DNA from: Sulfurovum sp.
Lineage (GTDB): Bacteria > Campylobacterota > Campylobacteria > Campylobacterales > Sulfurovaceae
Length of the DNA stretch: 46,675 bases
Assembly (NCBI GenBank): GCA_012329065.1
Contig: JAAXPZ010000031.1
Coordinates: forward strand, 1-46,675
Reading direction: 5' to 3'
Below the pieces are notes generated by a model, which did not search any database, had not been told where the DNA came from, and saw only the letters and a list, made by a program, of their open reading frames with translations. The position numbers were made by a program, and so were the translations under genes. Of this stretch, positions 14,954 to 25,167 are shown one piece after another. How positions within the stretch are numbered: the stretch's first letter is position 1; each line of letters opens with the position of its first letter.

Positions 14954-17182
14954 TTACAGCTCTACAATCGTTGCTCCTAAATTTCCAGGAACCCTATAAA
15001 ATCTCTGTATTTTTGGATGTAATTCTAGATATTCTGTCACGAGTCTTGCCAAAATTCCTCCGCCAGTACCGTGTATCACCTCTACACTATCTAGTCCGTT
15101 AACAAAAGCATCTGAGAGAAACTTATCTAGTCTCTCTATCGCTTCGTCGCCATACATTCCAAGTAGTTTAATCGATATTGAAGCAGTGCTTTTCTCTACT
15201 GTGGTAGTGATTTTTACTTGTTTTGGCTTGGGCTCAACAACAGCATCTAGACTCTTTGTCAAACCTTGCAACGGAACCCTCATTTTCATTCCGTCTATCA
15301 CAATAGTAGCTTCTTTGGCTTTGATAGAGACAATCTCACCCCTATGGGAGCGATACTTGACTCTATCTCCGATTATAAATTTTACAGGCTTCTCGCTAGA
15401 CTTTTTTTGCGCTTTTTGCTTGTGCTTATATGCCTCATTGAGTAGCCTTCGTCCATCAGTAGACTCTTTGCTCTTGAGTGCCTGTTGTGCCAGCTTTGTA
15501 GCAGCATTGTAACGGTTTTCTAGTGTTGCCAGCACTTTTTGTTGCTCCTCTTGCATATTTTCTGCTAATGAGCCAAGATGCTTCTGTTTTTTCTCCAATT
15601 TCTCCCTGTCTGTATCAAGCTCCACAATCTTAAGTCGCATCTCTCGCTCTAGTGTAGTAGATTTCTCTATCAGTTCTCCGAGTCTCTCCTTGTCTTCACC
15701 AAAAAACTCTTTTGCTCTCTCGATAACCAAAGGTGATATACCATACCGTTCAGCAGTCTCAAAAGCATAACTTTTGCCGATACTTCCCTGCAAAAATGTA
15801 TAAGTAGGCAATCGCTTCTGCTCATCATAAAGAGCTGCTATCAGCTCTACCTCATCGTCATCTGCCATCAGTGAAGCTAGTCTTTTGTGATGGGTAGTGA
15901 CTATAAAAGTATTGCCTCTTTTTTTCAACTCTTCAAGCATTACCTTAAAAAGTGCAGCTGCCTCGTCTGCATCTGTGCCTAGCTCGATTTCATCTACTCC
16001 AACAATAGTATCCTTTTGGCGAAAAAGCTTAGAGAACTCCAGCATCCTTCCTGCGAAAGTTGATATATCATTTTTGACAGACTGAGGATCGTCTATAATG
16101 GCTTCTATATTTTTATAGCTGCCTATTCTTGTCTTGGAGCTATTACAGCTAAATGGCAGAAGATATTTACTCATATACACCGCTGAAAGCATGGATTTGA
16201 GCAGCATAGTTTTGCCACCTGCGTTGACTCCTGTGATTAGCATGATGGACTTATCTAGAGTTATGCTTATGGGAACTGGATTATCGATCGCTGGATGCAC
16301 AAAACCATCTAGCACAATACCTTTCTCTTTTGTCGGCAAGATAAACACATAATCATATGTTTTGGCAAAATTTACTCTAGCTTGGTAATGGTCAAATCTA
16401 TCGTACTCTTTATTTATATACCCAAGAAAAGGCTCCCATCTGTGGAAAATCTCTGAAAATATTTTACAATAACGCCATATCACATCTTCCTTGCGTTGAA
16501 GCAATATCTGCTGTTGTTCTTTGAGCTTCGATATCTGCTCTGGGACAATATAGAAAAACGCTGCACTGCTTCTGCCTACTATAGATGCCTTGATTGCTTG
16601 GCTAAAGCCACCTCTGACAAGTAGCGTATCTTCTCCACTGTGGAAATGTACCTGCGTATCTACCAGATAATCAGAGAGCTTGGAGGAGTGTGTAAGGCTA
16701 TATAATGCGTCCTTGATTGCCCTCCTATTGCCCCCTAGTGCATGATCAATCTCTCGTAGCTCTGGCTCTTTTTCTGGATTTATCTCACCCTCATCTGTAA
16801 AATCTCCAAGCACATCTCTGATTTCATCATGAATCTCCATGCCATGTATCCAGCTAGATAGCGGTTCTGGCAAAAATATACTTTTGAGACGATTAAAGTA
16901 GCTGATAATAACAGTAAAGGCATAAAGTTCATCAAGAGATAATATGGCTTGCTTGCGAAGTCTAGCAAGTTGAGAGTCTAATGATTGCAACGCTTTTAGT
17001 GGGGGGAATTCTACTGTAGAGAGTGCCTTGATGTATCTATGGTGCTGATGGATATCGCCTTCAATGATTATAGGTTTTGGACGAGCCAAAAACTGCTCAA
17101 ACTGTCCGATATAGGTATCTAAATCTAGCTTGTGAGCAAGCGATGCTGGAGTCAAGCCATCATTCTCACTCTTCAACTTCAA
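14954..17182 (-). CDS. mutS2: MutS2-family endonuclease
   Basis: A 742-residue MutS2. The order is a short helical clamp region, the ABC-type ATPase with Walker A GVNAGGKT (318-325) and a Walker B VDEIELGTD, a long coiled-coil insert (about 500-600), a KOW-like segment, and a C-terminal Smr nuclease domain (about 670-742) with IHGTGGG in place of the usual HGKGTG. In Helicobacter MutS2 suppresses recombination and helps oxidative-damage repair; in other bacteria it acts in ribosome rescue. The start is a TTG in a TTGA overlap with the murC stop, with GGAG 8 bases upstream. MutS1/MutL are not seen here. Confidence 0.95.
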   Translation of the reverse strand: MKLKSENDGLTPASLAHKLDLDTYIGQFEQFLARPKPIIIEGDIHQHHRYIKALSTVEFPPLKALQSLDSQLARLRKQAILSLDELYAFTVIISYFNRLKSIFLPEPLSSWIHGMEIHDEIRDVLGDFTDEGEINPEKEPELREIDHALGGNRRAIKDALYSLTHSSKLSDYLVDTQVHFHSGEDTLLVRGGFSQAIKASIVGRSSAAFFYIVPEQISKLKEQQQILLQRKEDVIWRYCKIFSEIFHRWEPFLGYINKEYDRFDHYQARVNFAKTYDYVFILPTKEKGIVLDGFVHPAIDNPVPISITLDKSIMLITGVNAGGKTMLLKSMLSAVYMSKYLLPFSCNSSKTRIGSYKNIEAIIDDPQSVKNDISTFAGRMLEFSKLFRQKDTIVGVDEIELGTDADEAAALFKVMLEELKKRGNTFIVTTHHKRLASLMADDDEVELIAALYDEQKRLPTYTFLQGSIGKSYAFETAERYGISPLVIERAKEFFGEDKERLGELIEKSTTLEREMRLKIVELDTDREKLEKKQKHLGSLAENMQEEQQKVLATLENRYNAATKLAQQALKSKESTDGRRLLNEAYKHKQKAQKKSSEKPVKFIIGDRVKYRSHRGEIVSIKAKEATIVIDGMKMRVPLQGLTKSLDAVVEPKPKQVKITTTVEKSTASISIKLLGMYGDEAIERLDKFLSDAFVNGLDSVEVIHGTGGGILARLVTEYLELHPKIQRFYRVPGNLGATIVEL

Positions 17183-18510
17183 TGTGATTCTCCGCGTATC
17201 TGATAGGTAATATCACCTGCACCAAATGCAGCAATAAGATGTTGAGAATACTCCCGTATCACATGCCCATCTTTTATAACTTTTACAATGCCATCCTCTT
17301 TGGTTACAGTATCTGCCATGAGGAGTTTATATCTGCTAAAGGCTCCTTTTAGGTCTATGTCCACCTCTATCTCTCCAGCTGCCCAGATAGGAAGTATCAC
17401 TAGTTCATCAGCACCCTCAAAACATTCTACAAATGCCTCAAGGTTATCCATAGTTCTGCTATATTTATGTGGCTGCCAGATAATCTTAAGCTGCCCAAGT
17501 TCACGCATCTTGGCATATGTTTTTAGAGACTCCATAGTCACTTTTATCTCTGTAGGGTGGTGGCCGTAGTCATCTATCACTACACAATTTTCTCTATTTT
17601 GGATTATATCAAAACGCTTTTTTATTCCTTTATATTCTAGTAAATTTTTTCTGATTCTCTCAATATTTGCCCCAAGTTCTATAGCTGCCAATATCGCCAA
17701 AGAGGCATCCAAAGCAATATGGTAGCCAAAACCAAATACCTCAAATCTCCCATAGTCCAAAAGGTCAAAGCTAGTGTATGGCTCTCCATTAACTAGTATA
17801 AACCTTACTTCCACAATATCTTTAGATGGATAAAGTCTAATTGCTTCTATTTCAAGAGATGATAGGAAGTCATCCTCTGCATTGATTATGCGTATCTTGG
17901 GGAGAGAGAGAAAATTTCTATATGCATCATAAAATCTCACCTCATCATACTCATAGTACTCCATGTGTTCTGGCTCTACATTTGTGACAATCGCCAAGTA
18001 TGGATTGGAGTTTAAAAAACTCTCGTCACTCTCATCTGCCTCAAAAACTACTTTTTCATTATCAAAATGCCTAACATTAGAGCCAAACTCTTTACTAATC
18101 GCGCCTATAAGTGCATTAGACTCTGGGATAATAGAAGAGAGCATTGCAGATGTGGTACTTTTGCCATGTGCACCACCTACTGCATATACCTCTTTTTTCT
18201 CCAAGATAAATTTCAGTGCCTCTTTGCGAGACAGCAATGTAATGCCTAGCTCTTTGGCTCTTTTATACTCCTTATTGGTTGGTCTTACTGCAGCTGAATA
18301 GATAACGACATCTGTGCCCTCTACTGCATCAGGATGATGAGGGATGGTAATTTTGGCATGAAAATTAATGGAAAGGTCATTTGTAATCTCTGTTTGCTTG
18401 ATATCAGAACCTGATATCGCATGTCCATCATTTGCCAAAAATTTTGCTAATGCAGATAAGCCTATACCGCCAATACCTATAAAGTGAATTTTCAAATTAT
18501 CATTGCCCAT
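17179..18510 (-). CDS. murC: UDP-N-acetylmuramate-L-alanine ligase
   Basis: A 443-residue Mur ligase that adds L-alanine to UDP-MurNAc in peptidoglycan synthesis. The N-terminal IHFIGIGGIGLSALAKFL UDP-binding loop, ATP loop GGAHGKSTT (112-120), central EADESDESF and the C-terminal WQPHKYSRT motif are complete. The start overlaps the aminotransferase gene by 11 bases and is preceded by GTGAGG. It neighbours another cell-wall precursor gene, dapC-like, and dacB follows in the same run. Confidence 0.97.
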   Translation of the reverse strand: MGNDNLKIHFIGIGGIGLSALAKFLANDGHAISGSDIKQTEITNDLSINFHAKITIPHHPDAVEGTDVVIYSAAVRPTNKEYKRAKELGITLLSRKEALKFILEKKEVYAVGGAHGKSTTSAMLSSIIPESNALIGAISKEFGSNVRHFDNEKVVFEADESDESFLNSNPYLAIVTNVEPEHMEYYEYDEVRFYDAYRNFLSLPKIRIINAEDDFLSSLEIEAIRLYPSKDIVEVRFILVNGEPYTSFDLLDYGRFEVFGFGYHIALDASLAILAAIELGANIERIRKNLLEYKGIKKRFDIIQNRENCVVIDDYGHHPTEIKVTMESLKTYAKMRELGQLKIIWQPHKYSRTMDNLEAFVECFEGADELVILPIWAAGEIEVDIDLKGAFSRYKLLMADTVTKEDGIVKVIKDGHVIREYSQHLIAAFGAGDITYQIRGESH

Positions 18511-19621
18511 TATGCCTCACCCTCTGTAAAGCTTCTCTTGTGATATTGACCTCATGTACAAGTGCTAACCTAACATAGCCCTTGCCCTCGTCATTTCTGC
18601 CCAAATAAGAGCCTGGTATCACCTTGAGGTTGTATTTTTTGTAAAGTTCAATTGTAAACTTGATTTCATCTTCTACCTCAAGCCAGATATAAAATGTTGC
18701 TTCTGGAGGATTGAGCCCCAAAACCTCTTGGGCTACCTTGAAATTCTGAATATATTTTTGTCTAAACACATCTACATGATCCTGATCTGCCCATGCAGCG
18801 GCAGCCGCGTATTGTAGTGGAAGTGGAGAGGCACAGCCGACATAAGTACGATAAGTCATATATCTTTTCAATATCCCTGCATCACCAGCAATAAAACCCG
18901 ATCTTAATCCAGGTGCAGATGAGCGTTTAGAGATGGAGTTTATAGTAAGTATATTTTTAAACTCAGGATTTCCTACCTCTATACTTGCATTTAATATAGA
19001 GGGAATAGCTTCATCCAGATATAGGTCTATATAACATTCATCATTTAGCAATACAAAATTGTACTTCAATGCTAGTTCCACCCATTTTTTGAGCTCGTCC
19101 ATTTTCGCAACTGATGATGTAGGATTGTTTGGTGTATTTAAAATCACCAGATCAACTCTACTGAGTGCTGATTCATCTAGTTTATGCTGAAAACCATTAT
19201 AGCTGTTCAAAGGCATGTATATCACCTCTGCCCTACTTGCTTTAGCCGCACCCTCGTATATTTGATAAAAAGGATTAGGAAATGCCATAACAGGTGATAC
19301 TATATCATGCAATAAAAACTGTGGAAAATTAAACAGTACTTCTCTGCTACCAAAAGTAGGTATGATTTGACTATTATCGAGTCTTATAGAGAAACGATTT
19401 TTAAGGTACTCAAGCATCCCTTCTCTAAGCACCTCTTCTCCGCTTGTTTTTGGGTATTTATTTAGCAATCCTGAGTACTTATGAAGCTCATCCAGTATAA
19501 ACTGTGGTGTTTCAAATTGTGGCTCACCTATGGTGAGACTCAAAGGTCTATACTCTTCATTTGGCTTAACATCATCTAATAACATATTTAATTTTTCAAA
19601 CGGATATGTCTCAAATATCAT
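18500..19621 (-). CDS. PLP aminotransferase, probably succinyldiaminopimelate transaminase
   Basis: A 373-residue fold-type I aminotransferase. The PLP lysine is Lys232 in SISKRSSAPGLRSGF, with NTPNNPTS and NDECYIDLY forming the cofactor pocket. The SKRSSAPGLRSGF signature is that of DapC-type N-succinyl-diaminopimelate aminotransferases, and its place beside murC and dacB supports a role in making meso-diaminopimelate for the cell wall. Another class I aminotransferase function cannot be excluded by sequence reading alone. Confidence 0.88.
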   Translation of the reverse strand: MIFETYPFEKLNMLLDDVKPNEEYRPLSLTIGEPQFETPQFILDELHKYSGLLNKYPKTSGEEVLREGMLEYLKNRFSIRLDNSQIIPTFGSREVLFNFPQFLLHDIVSPVMAFPNPFYQIYEGAAKASRAEVIYMPLNSYNGFQHKLDESALSRVDLVILNTPNNPTSSVAKMDELKKWVELALKYNFVLLNDECYIDLYLDEAIPSILNASIEVGNPEFKNILTINSISKRSSAPGLRSGFIAGDAGILKRYMTYRTYVGCASPLPLQYAAAAAWADQDHVDVFRQKYIQNFKVAQEVLGLNPPEATFYIWLEVEDEIKFTIELYKKYNLKVIPGSYLGRNDEGKGYVRLALVHEVNITREALQRVRHNGQ

Positions 19622-19641
19622 CTACACTGTACTCCTATTCT

Positions 19642-21036
19642 CTATTTGGCAAGCCAGTTAATAATCTGATTCTGTAAAGCACTGCCTTTCCATTTCTCTC
19701 TACCATTATACAAGATAACGACACTATAAAGCCTCTTGGAGCCTTTGGAGCGTACATATCCTGCAATATTTTTGGCATCTTTTAGCGTGCCTGTCTTCAT
19801 CCACGCCCTACCTTTAGCAACAGTTTTCCTGAAGCGTTTTCTGATTGTACCGTCTACGCCAGCGATTGAGAGTGTTTTTCGCCACTGTGTCCCATGCTTC
19901 CTGTTTGCATTATGCAGAATATTTGAAAGCACCTTGGCAGTGATACGAGATGTTCGAGAAAGCCCACATCCATTGTCCAGATAGGTATACCTCCACGAAG
20001 ACAATCCCGCTTTTTCAAGTACCGCTTCTACTGCTTTTCTGCCTTTCTTTTCAGTTGCAGGTGCACCATACAATTTAGCACCAAGTAGCAGCATCAGATG
20101 TCTTGCATAAAGATTATTACTCTTTTTGTTGGTTTTAGCAACAATTCCTGTTAGAGGTTTGGCATAATGTGTAAAAAGTGCTCTTGCTCCACTAGGTGTC
20201 TTGGAAAGGTGCAAGTTTCCGCCAAAAGCAATGCCCCTTAGTCTCATCTCAGCTTTGAGGGCATAATAAAAACTTTTATAAGAATGAGTAACAAGCTTTT
20301 TGATTATTCTTGGTCTACATTTTAGTGACATGGTGCCAGAAAGTGTTACTCTCGGCAATGTAGACTCTGTGTTGATCAAGATTCTCGGCCAGCTCCTATT
20401 TCCTACACAGGTTTTACTACTTGGTTTTATATTATTAATCACCTCATAACTTCTATCTTGAGTTGATTTATATGCAATAATCTTCTTGCCTTTTGGCTTG
20501 ACAACGATAGCACTAAGATGGTCATTGAACATCATTGCGTCTGGCATAGCGTTGTATTCACTGAATCTGTGTGCATCAAACCCTGAAGTAATCCGCTCTC
20601 CAACATCGAAAAAACTTCTATCAATCACTATATTACCAGTAACACTTTTAACGCCAACAGCTCTCAGTCTTTTTACAATCTTTGGTATATCTTTGTCTGA
20701 GAGAGTAGGATCTCCATAAGCTTTGATGATCAAATCACCCTGAATGACTCCTTTTTTATAACTCCCATGATAATAAAACTTTGTAGGCCACCTGAAGCCA
20801 AAACCGAGCTCAAGCAAAGCACTGTAAGTAGTAAGAATCTTCATGACTGAAGCTGGTTTACGCACTTGGTCTGCATTGATACTGGCAAGTATATTTCCTG
20901 TCTTGGCACTACGGATCATAACGCTGATCTGCTCTGATTTGATGTCATGTTTAGTAATCATCGCTCTTATCTTCTCTCCCATTGAGGCATGGAGTAAAAC
21001 AGCTGATGTCAACCATATTAATGCAACTTTTATCAT
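19642..21036 (-). CDS. dacB: D-alanyl-D-alanine carboxypeptidase/endopeptidase (PBP4 type)
   Basis: A 464-residue class C low-molecular-weight penicillin-binding protein with a signal peptide (about 1-18). The three active-site motifs are SVMK (Ser63, Lys66), SNN (306-308) and KTG (414-416), spaced widely apart as expected for the large domain insertion of PBP4. It acts in the periplasm to trim or cut peptidoglycan cross-links. It follows patB by 4 bases. Confidence 0.95.
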   Translation of the reverse strand: MIKVALIWLTSAVLLHASMGEKIRAMITKHDIKSEQISVMIRSAKTGNILASINADQVRKPASVMKILTTYSALLELGFGFRWPTKFYYHGSYKKGVIQGDLIIKAYGDPTLSDKDIPKIVKRLRAVGVKSVTGNIVIDRSFFDVGERITSGFDAHRFSEYNAMPDAMMFNDHLSAIVVKPKGKKIIAYKSTQDRSYEVINNIKPSSKTCVGNRSWPRILINTESTLPRVTLSGTMSLKCRPRIIKKLVTHSYKSFYYALKAEMRLRGIAFGGNLHLSKTPSGARALFTHYAKPLTGIVAKTNKKSNNLYARHLMLLLGAKLYGAPATEKKGRKAVEAVLEKAGLSSWRYTYLDNGCGLSRTSRITAKVLSNILHNANRKHGTQWRKTLSIAGVDGTIRKRFRKTVAKGRAWMKTGTLKDAKNIAGYVRSKGSKRLYSVVILYNGREKWKGSALQNQIINWLAK

Positions 21037-21040
21037 CCAG

Positions 21041-22201
21041 CTAAGCTCTTATCTTTTGTACTGCCAGTTCAAGTCTGCTCATAGCATTTTTTAGCATATC
21101 TCTACCTGTGCCTATGTTGAGTCGCATAAATCCACTGCCTGCTTCACCAAAGCTAATACCACTATTTAAGCCGAGTCTTGCATCATTTATAAAAAAACTG
21201 TTCATCTTTTCATCATCAAGCCCAAGCCCTCTACAATCAAGCCACAAAAGAAAGGTAGCATCATGCTGATAAACAATGATTTCAGGTATTCTATTTTTCA
21301 TAAATTCCTCTACATACTCTTTATTGGCAAGTATGTGTTCTTTTAGTTCCTGTAGCCATTCTTTACCTCCACTATACGCCGCCTCCAATGCTACTACTCC
21401 AAAAACATTACCGTTATCAAGCCCTGTTTTCTGATGTGCATTTAGATACTTATTTCTAAGTGTTGGATTCGGGATGACAAGGTATGAAGTATTGAGACCA
21501 GCTATATTGAATGTCTTTGAAGCTGCATGAAGTATCAGCGTGATTTCTCTAGCTTTATCTAGTGTGGCTATTGGTATATGAGAAGCGCTAAACACTAGAT
21601 CACTGTGTATCTCATCAGAGACAATAATCACGCCATGGTGATGGCATATGTCCACCATTTGACTCAATTCTTTTCTACTCCAAGCTCTAGATGATGGATT
21701 ATGTGGAGAGCATAGCAAAAAAAGTTTCGCTTTCTTTGCTTTTTGCTCAAAGTCCTCAAAATCGATTGTAGTTTTAGCATCTTTAAATAAAAGTTTATTA
21801 TCCAGTACTTTTCTGTCATTATACTCTACAGAAGATACAAAAGGAGGATAGATGGGTGTCTGTATCAACACAGCATCACCAGGCTTGGTAAATGCCTTTA
21901 TAGCTACATTTATTGATACTACTACGCCATGTTCGGGTATGATCCACTCTTGTTCTATGTCCCAGTCAAACTCAAAGCTATACCAATCAACAATACTTTG
22001 ATAAAAGCTATCGCTATAAAGCCTATACCCATATACTGGATGTCTGAGTCTGTCTAACATCGCATCTTGCACTGCCTTTGGTGCAGCAACATCCATATCT
22101 GCTACCCACAGTGGCAAAATATCATCTTTTCCGAACTTTCTCTCTAGCCCATCCCATTTGGAGCAGTGTGTACCACTCCTGTTTACAGTAGCAAAATCCA
22201 T
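21041..22201 (-). CDS. patB: PatB/MalY-type cystathionine beta-lyase
   Basis: A 386-residue PLP enzyme of the MalY/PatB C-S lyase family. The start HCSKWDGLERKFGKDDILPLWVADMD is diagnostic, and Lys229 in HAASKTFNIAG is the PLP lysine. It probably converts cystathionine to homocysteine, pyruvate and ammonia, or acts as a broader cysteine-S-conjugate lyase. It is full length and lies between a small membrane protein gene and dacB. Confidence 0.92.
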   Translation of the reverse strand: MDFATVNRSGTHCSKWDGLERKFGKDDILPLWVADMDVAAPKAVQDAMLDRLRHPVYGYRLYSDSFYQSIVDWYSFEFDWDIEQEWIIPEHGVVVSINVAIKAFTKPGDAVLIQTPIYPPFVSSVEYNDRKVLDNKLLFKDAKTTIDFEDFEQKAKKAKLFLLCSPHNPSSRAWSRKELSQMVDICHHHGVIIVSDEIHSDLVFSASHIPIATLDKAREITLILHAASKTFNIAGLNTSYLVIPNPTLRNKYLNAHQKTGLDNGNVFGVVALEAAYSGGKEWLQELKEHILANKEYVEEFMKNRIPEIIVYQHDATFLLWLDCRGLGLDDEKMNSFFINDARLGLNSGISFGEAGSGFMRLNIGTGRDMLKNAMSRLELAVQKIRA

Positions 22202-22206
22202 AATGT

Positions 22207-22545
22207 CTAAAATATTTCCTGCTCTTTGGTAGCCTCTATCATGCTCACTATCAGTGTATATACATTAGCAATTACAGCACCAATCACCAACCCTACTGCA
22301 AGTTTATCTGCCTGATAAAAATACATAGCAAAAAATGCTGGAATCAAATGCAAGTCAGCTACAAGAGAACCTGCAAGAAGCTCTGCGGATAGTATGTTTC
22401 TAACACCAATCTTTAGCACCGTGGAGACCATATTGATACTCCCCGCCAAAAATAGAGCAAAAAGGGTATTCTCATACAGAAACCCTGCACTTGTTGTCAA
22501 ACTCATCAATGTAAAAAATATATAAAAAACCTTACCCCAACGCAT
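22207..22545 (-). CDS. DUF6394-like small membrane protein
   Basis: A 112-residue integral membrane protein starting MRWGKVFYIFFTLMSLTTSAGF, with three or four hydrophobic helices and conserved-looking NMVSTVLKIGVRN and ADLHLIPAF segments. It resembles a Campylobacterota membrane family that I recall as DUF6394; its function is unknown. AAGGAG precedes the ATG. It lies 41 bases after secF. Confidence 0.8.
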   Translation of the reverse strand: MRWGKVFYIFFTLMSLTTSAGFLYENTLFALFLAGSINMVSTVLKIGVRNILSAELLAGSLVADLHLIPAFFAMYFYQADKLAVGLVIGAVIANVYTLIVSMIEATKEQEIF

Positions 22546-22586
22546 CCAATCTCCTTTGTCTTAAAGTAAAAACCCTACTTTTTTAT

Positions 22587-23558
22587 TTACAGTGTCCCTT
22601 GTTCATACTGAGCTCTGATCTTATCTTTTTCTTTCTCTCTCTTGAGTTTTTCTGCTTCTTTGACTCGGAAGCCTTTTACATCAAAGCCAAGCCAGAGAAG
22701 TATTGGGGATGCTACGAATACTGACGAATAAGTACCTACTATGATACCCACAAGTAGCGTAAAGCTAAAGCCGTTGATAATCTCTCCTCCAAAAAGGTAA
22801 AGAGTCAAGACCACAAAGAATGTAGTCAATGATGTTAGTACCGTTCTTGAGAGTGTCCTTGTGACTGATTCATTGATAATTCCTGTAAGGTCTGGATTTT
22901 TTATCACCTTTATGCCTTCTCTGATACGATCAAATACAATAATTGTATCATTCAAAGAATAACCCAGCAGTGTCAGTAACGCTGCCAATATATCCAAATT
23001 TACCTCAATGTTAAAAAGAATAATTGCTCCAATAGCAATACTAACATCGTGTACCAAAGCAAGCACAGAAGCAACAGCAAAACGCCACTCAAATCGGAAC
23101 GATACATAAATAAGTATCCCGATAATCGCCAAGACCATCGCCATGATACCCTTATTTCTGAACTCCGCTCCGATACTTGCGCCTACGATATCTACTCTTC
23201 GTATCTCTAAATCGCCTGTATTTTTTAGTAACTCACTTACCTCCGTGCCTATATCCCTATTCACAGAGGATGGGCTACTTTTGATCCGTATGACCACCTC
23301 TTCATCAGAGCCAAAATAGGTTACATTTGCATTTTTATAAAGCTCATTCTGCTTGAGATCTTCTCTTATTTTTGCTATGGGTGCCTCTGTTTTATATTGA
23401 ACTTGTATCAGAGTACCTCCAGCAAAATCTATGCCATAGTTAAATCCTTTGCTAAGCAAAAGTCCCCATGATAAAAGTACTAATACTATAGAGAGTAGAC
23501 CAAATCGTTTGCTTAATCCCATCAAATTGATTGGTTTTGTATAATTAAACAGTTCCAT
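22587..23558 (-). CDS. secF: Protein translocase subunit SecF
   Basis: A 323-residue inner-membrane subunit of the SecDF complex, which uses the proton gradient to help pull exported proteins out of the SecYEG channel. Six membrane segments flank one periplasmic domain; DFAGGTLIQV near residue 43 and LLGYSLNDTIIVFDRIRE in the fourth or fifth helix are family hallmarks, the latter carrying the charge-relay Asp/Arg. AGGAG precedes the ATG, 8 bases after secD. Confidence 0.98.
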   Translation of the reverse strand: MELFNYTKPINLMGLSKRFGLLSIVLVLLSWGLLLSKGFNYGIDFAGGTLIQVQYKTEAPIAKIREDLKQNELYKNANVTYFGSDEEVVIRIKSSPSSVNRDIGTEVSELLKNTGDLEIRRVDIVGASIGAEFRNKGIMAMVLAIIGILIYVSFRFEWRFAVASVLALVHDVSIAIGAIILFNIEVNLDILAALLTLLGYSLNDTIIVFDRIREGIKVIKNPDLTGIINESVTRTLSRTVLTSLTTFFVVLTLYLFGGEIINGFSFTLLVGIIVGTYSSVFVASPILLWLGFDVKGFRVKEAEKLKREKEKDKIRAQYEQGTL

Positions 23559-23566
23559 ATATACTC

Positions 23567-25150
23567 CTATACCTTGATCCCAAACCAGCGACCTAGTTTG
23601 TTCTTGCTAATTTTTGGGAGTAGCATTTGATAGATCCCATGTGTCCCCAAAATCGCCGTCAGCATGGAAGCCAAAATACCGATACTCATCGTCAATGCAA
23701 AACCTTTTACTGGACCCGTACCGTAAGCATAAAGTACTACTGCTGATATCAAAGTAGTAACATTGGCATCCCAGATTGCAGTAAAAGCATTACTATAGCC
23801 ATCTTCTATAGACTTGGCTACTGATTTGCCCTGCCTCAGAAGCTCTCTAATCCGTTCTGAAATAATAACATTGGCATCAACTGCCATACCAACTGTCAGT
23901 ACTATACCTGCCATGCCTGGCAATGTCAGCGTTGCACCAAATAGTGACATGACCGCCAATATCAAAAAGAGGTTTGCTATCAAAGCTATATCTGCGACAA
24001 TCCCTGCATATCCATAATACAGAACCATAAAGATAAAAACCATCACAAAACCCAAAGTCAAAGCAAGCTTGCTTGCAGCTATACTATCAGCACCTAGACT
24101 TGGACCTACACTTCTTTGCTCCTCTATAAAAACGGGTGCCAGCAAGGCTCCAGAACGCAAAGCAATAGCTATATCTCTAGTCTCATTCACTGTAAAGTTA
24201 CCAGATATCTGTCCTCTGCCTCCACCTATTCTCTCATTGATGTGAGGTGCAGAGTAAACCTTGTTGTCCAAAACAACTGCCATTCTAGCTCGTGTTTTGT
24301 ATGCCTCACCAGAAAAATCACCAAATATCCTAGCACCCTCGCCATTTAGTGTAAATGTTATGATTGGTTGGTTGCTTTCATCAAACACTGCCTTGGCATC
24401 AGTAAGCATAGATCCATCCAGTATAGGAATCTCCCTAAGTAGATACTTTACATCTGGATCTTTTACATCTGGCAAAATAACATTACGGTACTGCTTCGCC
24501 TCTGCTTCACTCATAGTCATAACTCTGGCGGCCCTGTCTTCATCTACTGCCATCATCAGTAGATGTGCAGGTCTGGCGATGAGTTCTTTGATCCTCTTCT
24601 CATCTTCTTTTGTCTTTATACCAGGTACCTCTACAAGTATTCTTTCTTCACCCTGTTTGGCAACATTTGGCTCTGCTAATCCAAACTGATCCAGACGATT
24701 GCGTATGGTATCGACTGCTTGAAGGACAGCATTCTTTTTGGTTCTCTCAGCCTCTTCGGGCGTAATCGATATAGAAAACTCTGCATCGTTGCGTACGATA
24801 CCAACCCCCTCAAGTTCATCAGAGAGCCATTTGTTGATCTTCTCGTACTCATCGCTATCTAGTGCGTTGAAGCGTACTTCATTGGTCTCATTATCTATAT
24901 GCAGGTTGTCAACTACAGCATCATTGTCATCAAGTATATACTTAATGCTACCAGCGATAGATTTGATACGAGAAACCAGAGCTTCTTCTGTCTTAACTCC
25001 TAGCAACATATATAATCCACCCTGTAGATCCAGTCCCAAGGTAATCTTTTTTCCGCTATCACTATTTGTAAGAGAAGGAATAGAAAATACTACCCCAAAA
25101 ATAAATGCAAATGCGAATAGTACAACACGATAGTTAAGTCTACTTAACAT
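23567..25150 (-). CDS. secD: Protein translocase subunit SecD
   Basis: A 527-residue partner of SecF. The first helix is followed by LGLDLQGGLYMLLGV, a large periplasmic P1 region, and five C-terminal membrane helices with GMAVDANVIISERIRE, the conserved Asp/Arg segment. The order yajC-secD-secF is the usual one, with AAAGGA upstream of the ATG inside the yajC-secD gap of 17 bases. Confidence 0.98.
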   Translation of the reverse strand: MLSRLNYRVVLFAFAFIFGVVFSIPSLTNSDSGKKITLGLDLQGGLYMLLGVKTEEALVSRIKSIAGSIKYILDDNDAVVDNLHIDNETNEVRFNALDSDEYEKINKWLSDELEGVGIVRNDAEFSISITPEEAERTKKNAVLQAVDTIRNRLDQFGLAEPNVAKQGEERILVEVPGIKTKEDEKRIKELIARPAHLLMMAVDEDRAARVMTMSEAEAKQYRNVILPDVKDPDVKYLLREIPILDGSMLTDAKAVFDESNQPIITFTLNGEGARIFGDFSGEAYKTRARMAVVLDNKVYSAPHINERIGGGRGQISGNFTVNETRDIAIALRSGALLAPVFIEEQRSVGPSLGADSIAASKLALTLGFVMVFIFMVLYYGYAGIVADIALIANLFLILAVMSLFGATLTLPGMAGIVLTVGMAVDANVIISERIRELLRQGKSVAKSIEDGYSNAFTAIWDANVTTLISAVVLYAYGTGPVKGFALTMSIGILASMLTAILGTHGIYQMLLPKISKNKLGRWFGIKV

Positions 25151-25167
25151 TCCAGTTGATCCTTTGT

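Noticed and set aside
24261-24689. A 142-codon open frame opposite secD
   Set aside because: Serine- and leucine-rich antisense composition inside a certain gene; nothing supports expression.
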